From Sorghum bicolor (lineage: Eukaryota; Streptophyta; Magnoliopsida; Poales; Poaceae), in NCBI RefSeq assembly GCF_000003195.3, contig NC_012878.2, positions 50,941,129 through 51,005,128 of the forward strand: a stretch of 64,000 nucleotides of DNA, read 5' to 3'. The notes beneath the pieces were generated by a model. It made no database searches. It worked only from the letters and a program-made list of their open reading frames with translations, and was not told the DNA's origin. The translations under genes were made by a program, and so were the position numbers. Below, piece after piece: positions 12,034-22,372 of the stretch (its first letter is position 1; each line of letters begins with the position of its first letter).

Positions 12034-12441
12034 GTGATGCAACGGCCGCAACATAAGCGCCATCTACTAGTTTTTGCGGTGTGGGTTAAGATCGTAGAGA
12101 GATGCTTACTTACATAATTCTCTCTTTCCATCTAAGCGTTTTTATAAGAGTCTTTGCATTGTATGTGCTATAATAGAACCAAATACGCACCAAGCTACGA
12201 TATCTAAGATTACTTTTTTTCGTCTATATTTGTTACTACTTATTCTGTTCCTGTTCTTGTTCTCGGTGAGCAAATGCAAAAATAGAAATAGTTAAAGGTG
12301 TGTGTATTTTTTTATATTAATTTCTATTTTTTAAAATCTATTTATTAACTGTTTGGCTAGTGCGCTCCGCGAGCTTCTAGAGCTAGAACCTAAAAATTTT
12401 GCCCTTGAGGGTATGTCCTCACTCTCCTATCCATTGGATTC
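12034..12441. other. Intergenic, AT-rich, no feature seen
   Basis: No gene, RNA or clear transposon end was recognised. It separates the tandem duplication from the hairpin at 12442. Confidence 0.5.
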
Positions 12442-12515
12442 GCTTTGAGAAGTGTGCAAACACATATCTCAATCCAAAACTGTTTTGAGATGTGTGTTTG
12501 TACACTTCTCAAAGC
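12442..12515. repeat. 31 bp near-perfect inverted repeat (hairpin)
   Basis: The arms at 12442-12472 and 12485-12515 are 31 bp each, complementary at 29 positions, with a 12 bp loop. The left arm starts GCTTTGAGAAGTGT. A transcript from either strand would fold into a miRNA-precursor-sized stem. No known miRNA sequence was recognised, so it could equally be a small foldback MITE. It lies about 420 bp upstream of the TATA motif of the proline-rich gene. Confidence 0.6.
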
Positions 12516-12935
12516 AAATCTCACGGAAAGAAAAAAAACCGCCTTCCCCAAAATCGTAGCTTCCCCTGCTGTACGAAGAACTCGGCCTCTCTCATTCCGC
12601 GCTCTATACGCTCCTCCCGGTCTGCGTTGTTTAGTGCGGCTCCGCTGCCGGAGCCGGAGCGGTGCGGGAGCCGCACCAAACAGGCCCTTACTTGCCGATA
12701 CAGCTAGCTTTGTAGCCTGTAGCACTAGCAGACGGTCGCCGGCTGACGAGTGATCAGATGCTTGCCGCTAGGCGATAAGGATCGGTGACGCATTGTAGCC
12801 CCGCGGTCAACTGCCGTTTCAGGCTCGATGCTGCTCACAACCTGTGCTCCCGATCACAGCCTGCCATCGGAGGTCGGGATCCTGGCGGCTCCGAAAACCA
12901 GTCTGGTTTCCTTCCGGAATTGGAGTCCGCGCGTC

Positions 12936-12942
12936 GATATAA
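12936..12942 (+). promoter_or_regulatory. TATA-like box of the proline-rich gene
   Basis: GATATAA lies 133 bp upstream of the ATG at 13069, which would place transcription start near 12965 and give a leader of about 100 bases. Inferred from position and sequence only. Confidence 0.4.
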
Positions 12943-13068
12943 GGCCTAAACCCTGTGCAATCGCAGGCAGAATAGGCAGTTCTCGTGTTCCTTGTGTTAG
13001 CGCTACACAATTCATCGATCCTCCTTTGCAGTCCTGCGCCGCCGCCCGAGCGGCCGCAGGGAATCGAG

Positions 13069-14607
13069 ATGACACCACACGGGCCGCCTTTCGACTTCGA
13101 CCTCAACGAGCCGCCGCCGCCAGAGAACGACGGCGTGGACGGCATGTCCGCAGTGCCGGTGCCGGAACCCTCGGTGCAGCAAGATCCGCTGCCGCTTGCG
13201 CCGGTGCCGGAACCCTCGGCGCAGCAAGATCCGCTGCCGCCGCCTGCGCCGGTGCCGGCGGAGCCGACGACGGCGCACGTCGCGCTGCCTGCGCGATCGC
13301 TAGCGCTGGCGCCGGAGGCCTCGCCGGACGAGCCTCTCCCTGCGCGATCGCTAGCTCCGGCGCCGGACGCCTCACCGGTCGACCCTCTCCCTGCGCCGCT
13401 GCGGGCCGCACCGGTGCCCGTGCCCTCGCCGCATCATCATCTGCCGTCTCCGTCTCCGGTGTTAGACCTGGAGGCACCGCTGTCTTCTCTCGACGACGAG
13501 GACGAAGACGAGGCGGACCTGCCTCTGCCCCCGCCCCCACCGCTCCCCCTGCCCCCGCCCCCGCCCCCGCCGCCGTCATGGTACGCGCCCACGGCGGTTG
13601 TTTCCTCTGGCCGTCAGGGCGACGCGGCGCGGCAGTACTCGTCGCCCGAGACTTGGGCGCCGCGCGGTCGCTCCAGGGCGGCGACGGCGAGCGACACGAC
13701 GTCCTCCCAGATGTCGCGGCGCCGCAGGCCCTACTCCTGCGACGACGCGATCTCCAAGCAACGTCGCGTCGTCGTCGACTACGACGAGGACGGCGGGTCG
13801 CCCGCCCGATCCCGAAGCGGGAGCCGTCGTCGCTCGGAATTCGGGTCCCCGCGCCGCTACGAGCGCTCGGAACCCGCCCCGCCGCGTCATCACTACTACG
13901 AACAACAAGACGGTGGACGGCATGCGCCGGTGGCGGATGGGCAGCCGGTCGCGCTCGCGCCTGCGAGGAACCGGCGCCGGCGCCGGCGGGCGCAGAGGCC
14001 GCAGCACGGTGGCCCAGTGCAGAGGCAGCAGGGCTTCCGAGGCCAAGAAGGAAGGCCGCAGGTCCATCATGGGCCTCATCATGGCCCAGAAGTGCCAAAG
14101 GTGGGCTACGCTTCGTACCACCCGCCGTCTGGATCGTTGGTCAGGCGTGACGCGTCCGGTGGCCGGGTGAGTCCGGAGCAAGAACGAGTGCGAGCCACCG
14201 GCTGGGACCGTCGTCCGTGCAGGGAAAACGACGACGCGCCTCCTTTCAGGCCGCCGTCGTCGTCGTCTTCTCGACCACCGCACGGCAGGGACGACGGTTC
14301 GTACGGCGGAAGGCACATTGTTCCTCCCCCGGAAGAAAAAACCATCACCGGTGGTGGCGGACATCATCATCAGCAAACAAAGGCTCCTCCTCGTGGTCGT
14401 GATGAGCACTTCAGCGATCGGGCGTACCATCCCTACGCACGTCGCGTCAGCGGTTTCGACAGGCCCGGCGGCGACGACGGCGGCGGCCGGAATCCAGCGA
14501 GGCGTGAGCCCCGTGACAGTTACGAGCACCGGCGCTACAGCAAGGAGTTCAGGTCAGGAGGACCTTCTGGTCATGGCCTCCGATACTACGGAGATGTGCA
14601 GGAGTGA
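13069..14607 (+). CDS. Proline-rich, intrinsically disordered protein with DLNxxP (EAR-type) motif
   Basis: An intronless frame of 512 residues. The upstream in-frame extension to 12985 lacks an ATG, so the start is the ATG at 13069. Residues 8-18 read FDFDLNEPPPP; DLNxxP is one consensus of the EAR repression motif that recruits TOPLESS-type corepressors, so a nuclear role is possible. Residues about 25-135 contain duplicated Pro/Ala segments (VPVPEPS.QQDPLP twice, LPARSLA.APEAS-type twice). An acidic DDEDEDEAD patch and a polyproline tract (about 140-165) follow. The C-terminal two thirds are rich in Arg, Ser, Gly and His, with RS/RRR clusters and no globular domain I can name. The gene is very GC-rich and ends before a (GA)n tract. 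Function is unknown. The continuous frame and TATA-like box argue for a real gene, but a frameshift in the low-complexity middle cannot be excluded. Confidence 0.7.
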   Translation: MTPHGPPFDFDLNEPPPPENDGVDGMSAVPVPEPSVQQDPLPLAPVPEPSAQQDPLPPPAPVPAEPTTAHVALPARSLALAPEASPDEPLPARSLAPAPDASPVDPLPAPLRAAPVPVPSPHHHLPSPSPVLDLEAPLSSLDDEDEDEADLPLPPPPPLPLPPPPPPPPSWYAPTAVVSSGRQGDAARQYSSPETWAPRGRSRAATASDTTSSQMSRRRRPYSCDDAISKQRRVVVDYDEDGGSPARSRSGSRRRSEFGSPRRYERSEPAPPRHHYYEQQDGGRHAPVADGQPVALAPARNRRRRRRAQRPQHGGPVQRQQGFRGQEGRPQVHHGPHHGPEVPKVGYASYHPPSGSLVRRDASGGRVSPEQERVRATGWDRRPCRENDDAPPFRPPSSSSSRPPHGRDDGSYGGRHIVPPPEEKTITGGGGHHHQQTKAPPRGRDEHFSDRAYHPYARRVSGFDRPGGDDGGGRNPARREPRDSYEHRRYSKEFRSGGPSGHGLRYYGDVQE

Positions 14608-15269
14608 ACCATCCAGTCAGCTCGCGCTGCTCCGGTGCGGTGCTCCCCCATGGCGGAAGCCGTCTGTATCCTATGTTAAAGTTTTGGTTAGATTTTGTTT
14701 GTCCCTCAGAGAGAGAGAGAGAGAGACCAGTCACCTGGTATGGAACATCTGGTAGTTTTAGTTTGAGAGAATTTTGCAGATCATGTACTAGTTTCGTTCA
14801 GAGAATTTTGCATTCGTCTCGGCGTGTGTGCTTGCACAATTTTGATCCAGCTGAAGAATGAGCAGTCTGACGGCCTGGTGTGTTTTTCTCGATTGTTGCA
14901 TCTCGGCGGACGGCCATTCTGGTGAGCCGTGCTTCCTACCTGGGCCGATCGAGGCGAGGCCCAGCCGAGCCTACGAGACTTGCGGCTGCAGCGACGGCGC
15001 TCCAGCCTGCGTCCGGAGCTCAGCAGAGTTGACGGACGACGGCGCTGCTGCGGCGAGGGACGACGGTGGTGGCCTGGCAGCAGCAGCGACTGTCGACGGC
15101 AGCGCATGCACAGCACCTGGGCTGCGCTGTACTATACATCGCCGGCCAGGATGGCGTCTGGCTTCACACGGCGTCCAATCTCGTATTCTCGTCACGCCTT
15201 AGTAGCTAGCACGAGGTCCACCATGAGGTCTATCAATGTTTCCTGGCGATGAATCTTGTTGTATGTACG

Positions 15270-15302
<33 letters not shown>

Positions 15303-16770
15303 GTGAGCTGCGATCGACGAACAGAGCACCTGTCCGTGCAAAATCGACCTGTGTCCACCTTCATGCTTGGAGTCCTTCTTCCTTCTGCATGGACGCCGAA
15401 GCGCGAGAGCACCGGGTCTGGGTGGCTGCCGATGCCGAATGGAGCTGCCGTGCAGTGGGCGAGGGCGCACCTACGAGGCCAACGAGGTCATCAGGGGTAC
15501 ACCAGTCACCAGGAACGCGAGGCTGCTTTGTCAGCGTGTGATTGCGACGAAGCGACGCCATGCATGTGGGCGAGCCGCGAGCGTGTCCCCCACTGCCCTC
15601 GCCGTTCGGGCAGGCGGCACGAGCACGACAAGGGACCCCGCTATCGCATCGCGCGGCCAGGAGCAGGAGCAGGAGCACCACCGGCACCAACCCGTGGCCC
15701 CGGCACGGTGCTTAGCCCGACGGCCGCCTCCACCCAGTCCCCACCCACCGTACCGGCCGAGAGCGGCCGCCGATTCGCCTGCGACTCACCTCACTGTCAT
15801 CCATGGATGATGATGGACCACCTATGCTAGCAGGCTGGCTTCGGCGACTCCGGCAGTACAAAGTACAGTAGCATTCTACGAATCTATTCGCTTGTATGGA
15901 AAACTACAGTTGAAAACTATTCATTGATACTGCTGAATGAGATTCGGTAGATAAATTTAAGCGAATAAGGCCTACCAGCAGTGATCTCCACCAGTCTAGG
16001 ACTCGGAGGTGTGCCGCTCGTCCCACTCGAGATCTCACGATCTGTCAGTAAGGAGAACGTACACTGCCGTGTGCCGCGAGGTCTCCATCACGGGGGGAAG
16101 GGATTGTCAACGCCGTGTTAATGGTCGTTTTGATTGCTCGTTGGTTGCATGCATTGCATGATCGAACGATCGATTAAGATCGCCGTGTCCATCGACGGAT
16201 TATCTGTTACTTAGCTAGTGTGCGGTTTGCCTAAGCTAAGCCCTAGTACTAAGCTTGAATTCTCGATTGCTTGTTAAGGAAGGGTATACCCATAGGACGG
16301 TGCAGCATATGGGGTCACGCCGCTGTCCGCGTCGTGACACGGCGAATTCATTTCGTGGCTGCGTACTAGTACGTCGAATTGCCCTTGCACGAATTGCTCT
16401 CGCATTTATACCCGTGAGAGGGAGAGGAAACAACCTTCCTTATTCCTTGGCTTCTGACATGTTACCTTCCCTGACAGTAATGGTGTGTTCACAAGTAGTA
16501 CTGCCATCAACATCTTTGACAGCAGTTTTAGTTTATTGTACCTTAACGATCTCTCTCAGCAATTTTGAGTCATAACATAGCTTAACAAACTCTCTCTTTC
16601 ATGAGCTTTCAGAACCAAATGGAGCGAGTCTCTCTCTCCCTCTCCCTATCCCTCTCATGAGCTTTCAGACCCAATGGCGGCAATGTCCTCAACTTAACAG
16701 AATGGAATGAGACTCTGATATTTGACGAGTCAACATAGGCCGCGTGGAAGGGAGCTTTGAATTTACGTAG
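14608..16770. other. Intergenic, partly GC-rich, no supported gene
   Basis: 14608-14860 is probably the 3' UTR of the proline-rich gene and includes a (GA)n tract at 14707-14726. 14860-15830 is GC-rich with several overlapping short frames, none recognisable; the leucine run near 15270 is only the (TTG)n repeat. 16598-16678 contains a direct repeat of CATGAGCTTTCAGA around a CT-rich spacer. Confidence 0.45.
15269..15302. repeat. (TTG)n microsatellite
   Basis: About eleven perfect TTG units. Reading frames through it give artificial leucine, valine or glutamine runs. Confidence 0.95.
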
Positions 16771-16800
16771 ACTAGCAAATATGTCCGGACCCTGCAACGG
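16771..16800 (-). repeat. Degenerate Helitron-like terminus motif
   Basis: ACTAGCAAATATGTCCGGAC, then CCTGCAACGG. This is a diverged copy of the motif at 17268 and 27837. On the minus strand it would be a short hairpin followed by CTAGT, the 3' signature of Helitrons. Support comes mainly from the better copies. Confidence 0.3.
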
Positions 16801-17267
16801 AAGAAAAGTTATTAAATGTTGATAAAAAATGACAATGGTAATGATAATCGAGTCATTTTGTAATATATGTTAATGTTGTTAATAATATGATCATGCCCTA
16901 TTAAACCATTATCAAATTAAAAAAAGACCTTGATATATTTTCTTCTAATCATAGAAAATATTTACTCATAAATATATTATACTTTTAGTTTGCATACTAT
17001 CTAACCGCCTGATTAGGTAGACTTCCGTTGATCCAGCTTTTAACAAAAAATATTAGGTTTTTTCAAATCATAACTACATTAACAATTTAGTGGTGAGATG
17101 TTTTGTTTATCATCACATCATCACACTATAAAAGAGCAAGTTTTTTCTACTAGCGTAATAGCCGTCCGATCTGGACTTTGTGCTATATGAGCCATAAAAA
17201 AACATGATCTTACATCTTATCTTCCTAATCTCAAACTCAAGACAGTGAGATGTTTTGTTTATATTAC

Positions 17268-17299
17268 ACTAGCAAATATGCCGTGCGTTGCAACGGGAG
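17268..17299 (-). mobile_element. Helitron-like 3' terminus motif
   Basis: On the plus strand ACTAGCAAATATG is followed by CCGTGCGTTGCAACGGGAG. Read on the minus strand, a CCGTTG...CACGG stem-loop is followed a few bases later by CTAGT, matching the hairpin plus CTRR end of Helitrons and implying an element extending to the right. The other end and a replication protein were not found. Confidence 0.4.
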
Positions 17300-17820
17300 A
17301 AAAAACATCAAATAAATGTTACATATCTATTTATATTTATCTTTTTTTATAAAATTTAAAGTCTATAACTTATTTTATTGATAACCATGATATCTATGGT
17401 ATTAGATAGTTAATATTTACAATAATATGTAGCTCGGAGATATATTTATTTAATAATAAAAATAGAAATTAGTCAAACCTTTATCTTACTCTAATATTAC
17501 CTCTTAATATACCTTAGTATTGTATTGAAACATGAGAAGTTTGTTGCTAGCTTTATTTTTTTATTTAGATTAGGATTCTTATAAAATATGATATATCAGT
17601 TAAATGTATGTAGATTATGAACACATGGGCTTATGAAGTGTTCATATGACAGTGGAAGCATCTTCAAGCATAAATTTAGGTAAATTAGTAAATCGGTAAG
17701 ATATGCAGAAATAGTACTAAAACTTTTACCATAAATATCAAGCATCACATTAAATAGGCTACCATAAAATTTTCATAATAATTAGAGCAGATAACTATAA
17801 TTTCAATTTTACACTAAAAA

Positions 17821-18161
17821 TATAGGCAAGGATCTCTAGCAAAAAAATGTACTACAATTTATGATATTTTTTATTTACTACATGGATCTATGTATGTGGA
17901 ACTGAACAAAATTTATTTTGTAATTTTTAGATTTTTCTATGAATTACTATGCATTTATCAATTTTCAACCGATCAATTGTATACTACAAAGTATAGGCAA
18001 ACATCTCAACAAAAAATATACTAAAATTTGTGATATTTTTCGTTTACTGCATGGATCTACATATGCGGAGCTGAACAATTTTTTTGTATAAATTTTAGAT
18101 TTTTTATGAATTACTACGTGGTATTTATCAATTTTTAACCAATTTAAAGAATAAAATAAAA
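17821..18161. repeat. Tandem duplication of a 171 bp AT-rich unit
   Basis: Two copies, 17821-17991 and 17992-18161, share TATAGGCAA, the TACATGGATCTA-type word, GAACTGAACAA-type words and ATTTATCAATTTT in the same order. It is likely part of an eroded non-autonomous element. Confidence 0.7.
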
Positions 18162-18742
18162 ATAAACTAATAAGACAAATATTTTGTACGTCCCTGTACT
18201 TTCTTTATTCTCAATATGTTTTGATGTGTATAAAAGATTTTACATTGGGAACCCTGAAAAACTTTTTATTTTATTTTCTTCTTGACCAGTTCGAAACGGA
18301 AGGAGTCGGGACTGAGGCGGGGGAGGGCGGACAGATTTTCATAGGGCAGACTGAAATTTCTGATTAAGTATTAGGGATAGATAGAAGGATCAACGATTGA
18401 AAGGTCCATAATATTATAATAATTATTATTTTTGATATTTACGAAAAATCAAAGAAATCCCCTACGGACTCAAACGTGAGGACGGATGAGCCAAATGAAA
18501 AAAAAAAGGGACCGGACCTGACGTCTACGCCCAACGGCCGAAATAGACTCGTAGACGGAGGAGGTCAAAGAAAAAAATAGAAACCGGATCAAACATGCGG
18601 TGGGAATTATATACTATAATAAATGTGTTTCTGTGTTGTGAAAGAATTAAATATCATAGGGATTGAATTCATATCATTGCTAAATGCGTGCTGTTCTAAT
18701 TTATATGAGCGAAAACCATAAGTCTAGGTCATATACGATATA
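18162..18742. other. Intergenic, mostly AT-rich, no feature seen
   Basis: It contains a short GC-richer stretch (18290-18600) without a convincing coding frame. No gene was recognised. Confidence 0.45.
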
Positions 18743-18994
18743 CTCCCTCTGCTAGGAAACAATGTAATTATGAGATCTGTACCGGTCAAAGTAGTTCAAA
18801 TTTAACTAAACTTATAAAACAATATTAGTATTTTTGTCTCCAAATAAATTTATAATAAAAATATATTTATGACTCATGTAATGACACTTATTTTGTACCA
18901 TAATTGTTAGCAGTTTTTATATAAATTTAGTTAATGTATAAACTGTTTGCCTTCTCGAAATGCGATAATTGTATTTTTTTTTGGACAGAGGGAG
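18743..18994. mobile_element. Stowaway MITE
   Basis: A 252 bp AT-rich element with ends CTCCCTCTG and CAGAGGGAG and TA on both sides (18741-18742, 18995-18996). This is the canonical Stowaway (Tc1/mariner) layout. The (ATAGAT)n microsatellite starts a few bases after its right end. Confidence 0.85.
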
Positions 18995-19009
18995 TACGTA
19001 AGATAAGAA

Positions 19010-19199
19010 TATAGATATATATATAGATATAGATATAGATATAGATATAGATATAGATAGATATAGATATAGAGATTAATAGATATAGACATAGTTAAGG
19101 TATATAGATATAGATATAGATATAGATATAGATATAGATATAGATATAGATATAGATATAGATATAGATATAGATATAGATATAGATATAGATATAGAT
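19010..19199. repeat. (ATAGAT)n microsatellite, left half
   Basis: An imperfect then near-perfect hexamer repeat. It is interrupted after 19199 by a solo LTR and resumes at 20181. Reading frames through it give artificial YLYL or ISIS runs. Confidence 0.95.
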
Positions 19200-20180
19200 T
19201 GTCGGGTACCATAAACCAAAGTACCCTCATCAAGGGAATAAAAAAACCAAAGCTTACCACGTAACAGGCTGGCCCAGGATTGTTTCTTCTCGGCCCAACA
19301 AACAAGTCCAGTAGGGCAATGCGTCACTCACGATTCGCTGACTCGTCCGAGCCTAGGTCTCGGTCCGTTGCTCCGACTCGCCTGAGCTCTAGCCTCGAGC
19401 GAAACTTACGCCTCGCCTGAGCCCAGGCCTCGGCTCAGCCCACTTGTTCCCGGGCTTTCTGCGCACGATATCCACACCGCAGATGGGACGCAGGGCACGT
19501 TTTCCCCCATGCTGCGGCAGGGGATGGCGCTTATTGTGCTACCTGCTCCCTCTCCTGTTACGTCTCAGCCCATTCCTGTACATACGGCCGGATAGGGGGA
19601 AGATGGGAGACGTCGAATCTTGATACTATCGCCATGATAAAGTACCACCGCCCCACAACGCAGGTCAAGACAAGAGGCCTCGGAAAGAATGGCCACGCCT
19701 TCAAACAAGGTCCGGCAAAGGGAGTACAGGGCAAGGCGTCAGATCCACAACGTCAGAGATGGCTCTACACGAACAATAGGAGCAGCCACGACGAGATCAC
19801 CACTCCGACGATAGAACGCCTTGCTGCTACGCTCCCGCCGAAACACTACCTCTGTACAGTAGGAGTAAAAAGTAGCATTTACACATGTAAATGCCCACCT
19901 CCCCTTGAGACTATAAAAGGAGAGGCAGAGCACTCGCACGAGCACTCACTCACCTACAAGGCCGAGACCTGGGACTCCTTCTCTCTCTCGCAGCCCGTTT
20001 GTAACCCCTACTATAAACACTTCAGGTGCAAGATAATACAAGATCCGACCCCCACACTGGACGTAGGGCAGCGTTGGCCTGAACCAGTATAAATCTCTTG
20101 TGTCCTTCTTGCATCACCATCTGGGCTCAGAGACACACAGACATACTCACTTGTTTGTGTCTGGGTCACGAGTCCAAACA
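19200..20180 (+). mobile_element. Solo LTR inserted in the microsatellite
   Basis: It begins TGTCGGGTACCATAA, a typical grass Ty3/gypsy LTR opening, and ends GAGTCCAAACA. The flanking pentamers are TAGAT (19195-19199) and TCGAT (20181-20185), a target duplication with one substitution drawn from the microsatellite. A promoter-like CTATAAAAGG lies at 19911-19920. It is 981 bp with no internal domain or second LTR. Confidence 0.85.
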
Positions 20181-20303
20181 TCGATATAGATATAGATATA
20201 GATATAGATATAGATATAGATATAGATATAGATATAGATATAGATATAGATATAGATATAGATATAGATATAGATATAGATATAGATATAGATATAGATA
20301 TAG
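20181..20303. repeat. (ATAGAT)n microsatellite, right half
   Basis: About twenty near-perfect GATATA units directly following the LTR. It runs without a break into a Stowaway fragment (GAATTTAGAAGTCG). Confidence 0.95.
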
Positions 20304-20496
20304 AATTTAGAAGTCGTTTAGGACAGCGACACGGTCTCCACAACACAACTTTGACCTCTTATTTTTATAAAAATATTTAGAAAAAATGATATATGTATCT
20401 GCGAACTCAATAATTTTAAAATTATTGATCATTTATATTTCCAATCTTTGTCTTAAACGTAGTCCAAAATAAGTTCTAAATCCTATACGGAGGGAG
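20304..20496. mobile_element. Stowaway fragment lacking its left end
   Basis: It carries AATTTAGAAGTCGTTTAGGA and GACACGGTCTCC and ends CGGAGGGAG followed by TA. Related sequence occurs at about 21569, 51637 and 56083. The copy at 56083 has CCTCCGTATAGAATTTAGA, so here the expected left end has been replaced by the hexamer microsatellite, which may have expanded from that GTATAGA. Confidence 0.7.
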
Positions 20497-20734
20497 TACA
20501 TATACATATAGATATAGATTCGTATTTGTATTCAAATTATTCATGATCGGAGATCTATTAGAATTATGTTTCCTAGCTATCTAGATTATCTCATGTCATA
20601 TAAATTAGGAGGGGTCTTGACTACTCATGTTATATACAGTATGAAGGATCTAGACTAATAATATAAAATAGAGGGCTATAGACTATAGATAGAACTTCTA
20701 GATGGACGAAAAAATAGGGCTAAAATTTTAGATC

Positions 20735-21314
20735 GAGCATCTCCAACAACTCCTCAAATCCACTTGGTATTCTTATTATTTTGAGAAAAACACAAAAACA
20801 CCTCTGCAACAACTCCTTAAATTCACTTGGTATATTTCCCAACTTGCTAAACATCGAGTTCGCACGCGTATATCTCCGCGCGCGGAGTAGACTCCGTATC
20901 GCGGTTTTGGGCTACGACGTCCCTGTCCCGCGCGCGCGAGTGATCTCGCGCCAAACTCTTTGTTCGTGAAGCTTCGTTCGGAGGAATTGCCGGCTTCGTC
21001 CGTGAAGCTTCGTTCGGATGAAGTCCGTGAAGCCTTCGTTCGTTCGGAGTAGCGCGTCACGGTCGACTCGACCGGCGGCGGCGGCCACGCACGTGATGAC
21101 GCGACGCGAGATCGGTCGTCGCGAGGTAAGCTAAATTTCACGTAAGTCCAGGTCCAGTACCGGTTTGGATAAAGGTGGGCCTATTTTTCAATTTTACCAA
21201 GTCAAAATACCAATTTGTTGGAGACATATCTTTTTTTCACTTGCCAAACAAAATACCAAGTTGCTATAACTCAAGATATTCCAAGTGAATTTTAAGGAGT
21301 TGTTGGAGATGCTC
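20735..21314. mobile_element. TIR element GAGCATCTCCAACAACTCC
   Basis: Left end GAGCATCTCCAACAACTCCT and right end its inverted complement, with 19-20 bp identical and weaker similarity continuing inward (ACTTGG). The 580 bp interior has a GC-rich core (20855-21135) holding repeats of GTGAAGC.TTCGTTCG near 20965, 21000 and 21025. No clear target duplication was found. GAGCATCTCCAACA ends occur in Mutator-like elements of grasses, so this may be a non-autonomous MULE carrying captured sequence. Confidence 0.65.
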
Positions 21315-21624
21315 GACATAGATATATTTAATTTAGTATAGGACAAGGCTTTCACCTACAATTACTTAGTATATATATTGTTTGTGATATCCTTTCAACT
21401 TCTAATTATAAGTCTTTCTAGTGTCTAGAAATATCTCCAACTTCAACTATTCAGATATGGATTCCGTTTCAGATATGGATTATTCATTTAATAATTATAT
21501 ATCTGTAGCCCTTCGGACGATCAATTAGAAAATATCCCTATTTGTATTATTTATTTATAATTACTCTGTCTATATCTGTAAAGAAAATTTTTTAGGACAA
21601 CGATGCAGACTGCAAAGACAGATT

Positions 21625-22372
21625 CTTGTTTAGTTCCAAAATATTTTACAAAATGTACAGCTAGATGACTACAACTGTGTACTATGCAATCTTGGCACTG
21701 AAGAGACTTGCTTTCATCTGTTTTTTGAATGCCCTTTCAGTAGGGATTGCTGGGCAACCATTCCAATCAGTTGGAATTTGAACCTCAACCCATTAGATAT
21801 GATCCTCCAAGCCAAAGAGGACTTCCACAACATCATTTTCAGGGAGATCTTGATCACAGCTTGCTGGATTATCTGGAAAACCCGGAACAAAGTCATCTTT
21901 GACAATGGACAAAAATGTATAGCACAGTGGAAGAGACAGTTCAAGGATGAACTTGGCTTGGTTTGCACCAAAGCCAGAGGAAGCAAGAGTACACTAATTA
22001 GTCTTTGGAGAGATAGCTTCTTTTAAACTACTGTATTTTTTTTCTTTTTGGGCCTGGGTGCCTTGTATTTACCTCCTGTATCGATTCTTTTATTCTATTG
22101 AAATAAAAAAAGGGTGAGGGACTCCCTCACCGGTTCATAAAAAAAAAATATTTTACAAAATGGATACTATTGCACTTTCGTTTGTATTTGACAAATATTG
22201 TCTAATCATAAATTAAATAGACTCAAAAGATTAATCTCGCAAATTACATATAAACTATGTAATTAGTTATTTCTTTTATTTATATTTAATGTCTTATACA
22301 TGTGCCGCAAGATTCGATGCGATGAAAAATCTGAAAAAATTTTGTAAATTTTTTGGTAACTAAACAAGGCCC
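21625..22372. mobile_element. GGCCTTGTTTAGTT-family MITE split by a LINE
   Basis: The left end (CTTGTTTAGTTCC) is at 21625 and the right end (AACTAAACAAGGCCC) at about 22359-22372. The interior is interrupted between 21655 and 22145 by the LINE described separately. Removing the LINE and one copy of its target duplication restores a MITE of ordinary length (about 240 bp). Confidence 0.85.
21656..22144 (+). mobile_element. 5'-truncated LINE (zf-RVT end of ORF2 and 3' UTR)
   Basis: The frame from about 21671 to 22024 encodes the C-terminal zinc-knuckle-like region of a plant L1-type LINE ORF2: YNCVLC, ETCFHLFFECPFS..CW, and CWIIWKTRNKVIF, ending in TAA. A 3' UTR and a short A-rich tail at 22139-22148 follow. 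Nearly identical direct repeats AATATTTTACAAAATG at 21640-21655 and 22147-22162 flank it, a target-site duplication of at least 16 bp (18 with ambiguous A residues). Everything upstream of this domain is missing, so it is a dead-on-arrival copy. Confidence 0.92.

Noticed and set aside
12828..14529. 440-, 331- and 317-residue frames overlapping the proline-rich gene
   Set aside because: They are low-complexity Ala/Arg/Pro frames in other phases; the chosen frame has the ATG behind a TATA-like box and conserved-looking motifs.
15249..15830. 193-residue frame beginning with a leucine run, and overlapping frames
   Set aside because: The leucine run is the (TTG)n repeat; the rest is GC-rich sequence open in several phases with no recognisable domain.
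18931..19327. Minus-strand frames with long YLYLYL or ISISIS runs
   Set aside because: They are translations of the (ATAGAT)n microsatellite, with no sequence outside the repeat that looks coding.
19634..20092. 152-residue plus-strand frame
   Set aside because: It lies inside the solo LTR, where no protein is expected, and shows no family resemblance.
20011..20346. Frames of RYRYRY or ISISIS repeats
   Set aside because: Same microsatellite, right half.
21714..22026. Host gene encoding the CWIIWKTRN protein
   Set aside because: It is the LINE ORF2 C-terminal region, flanked by a target duplication and an A-tail, so it is a transposon fragment and not a host gene.
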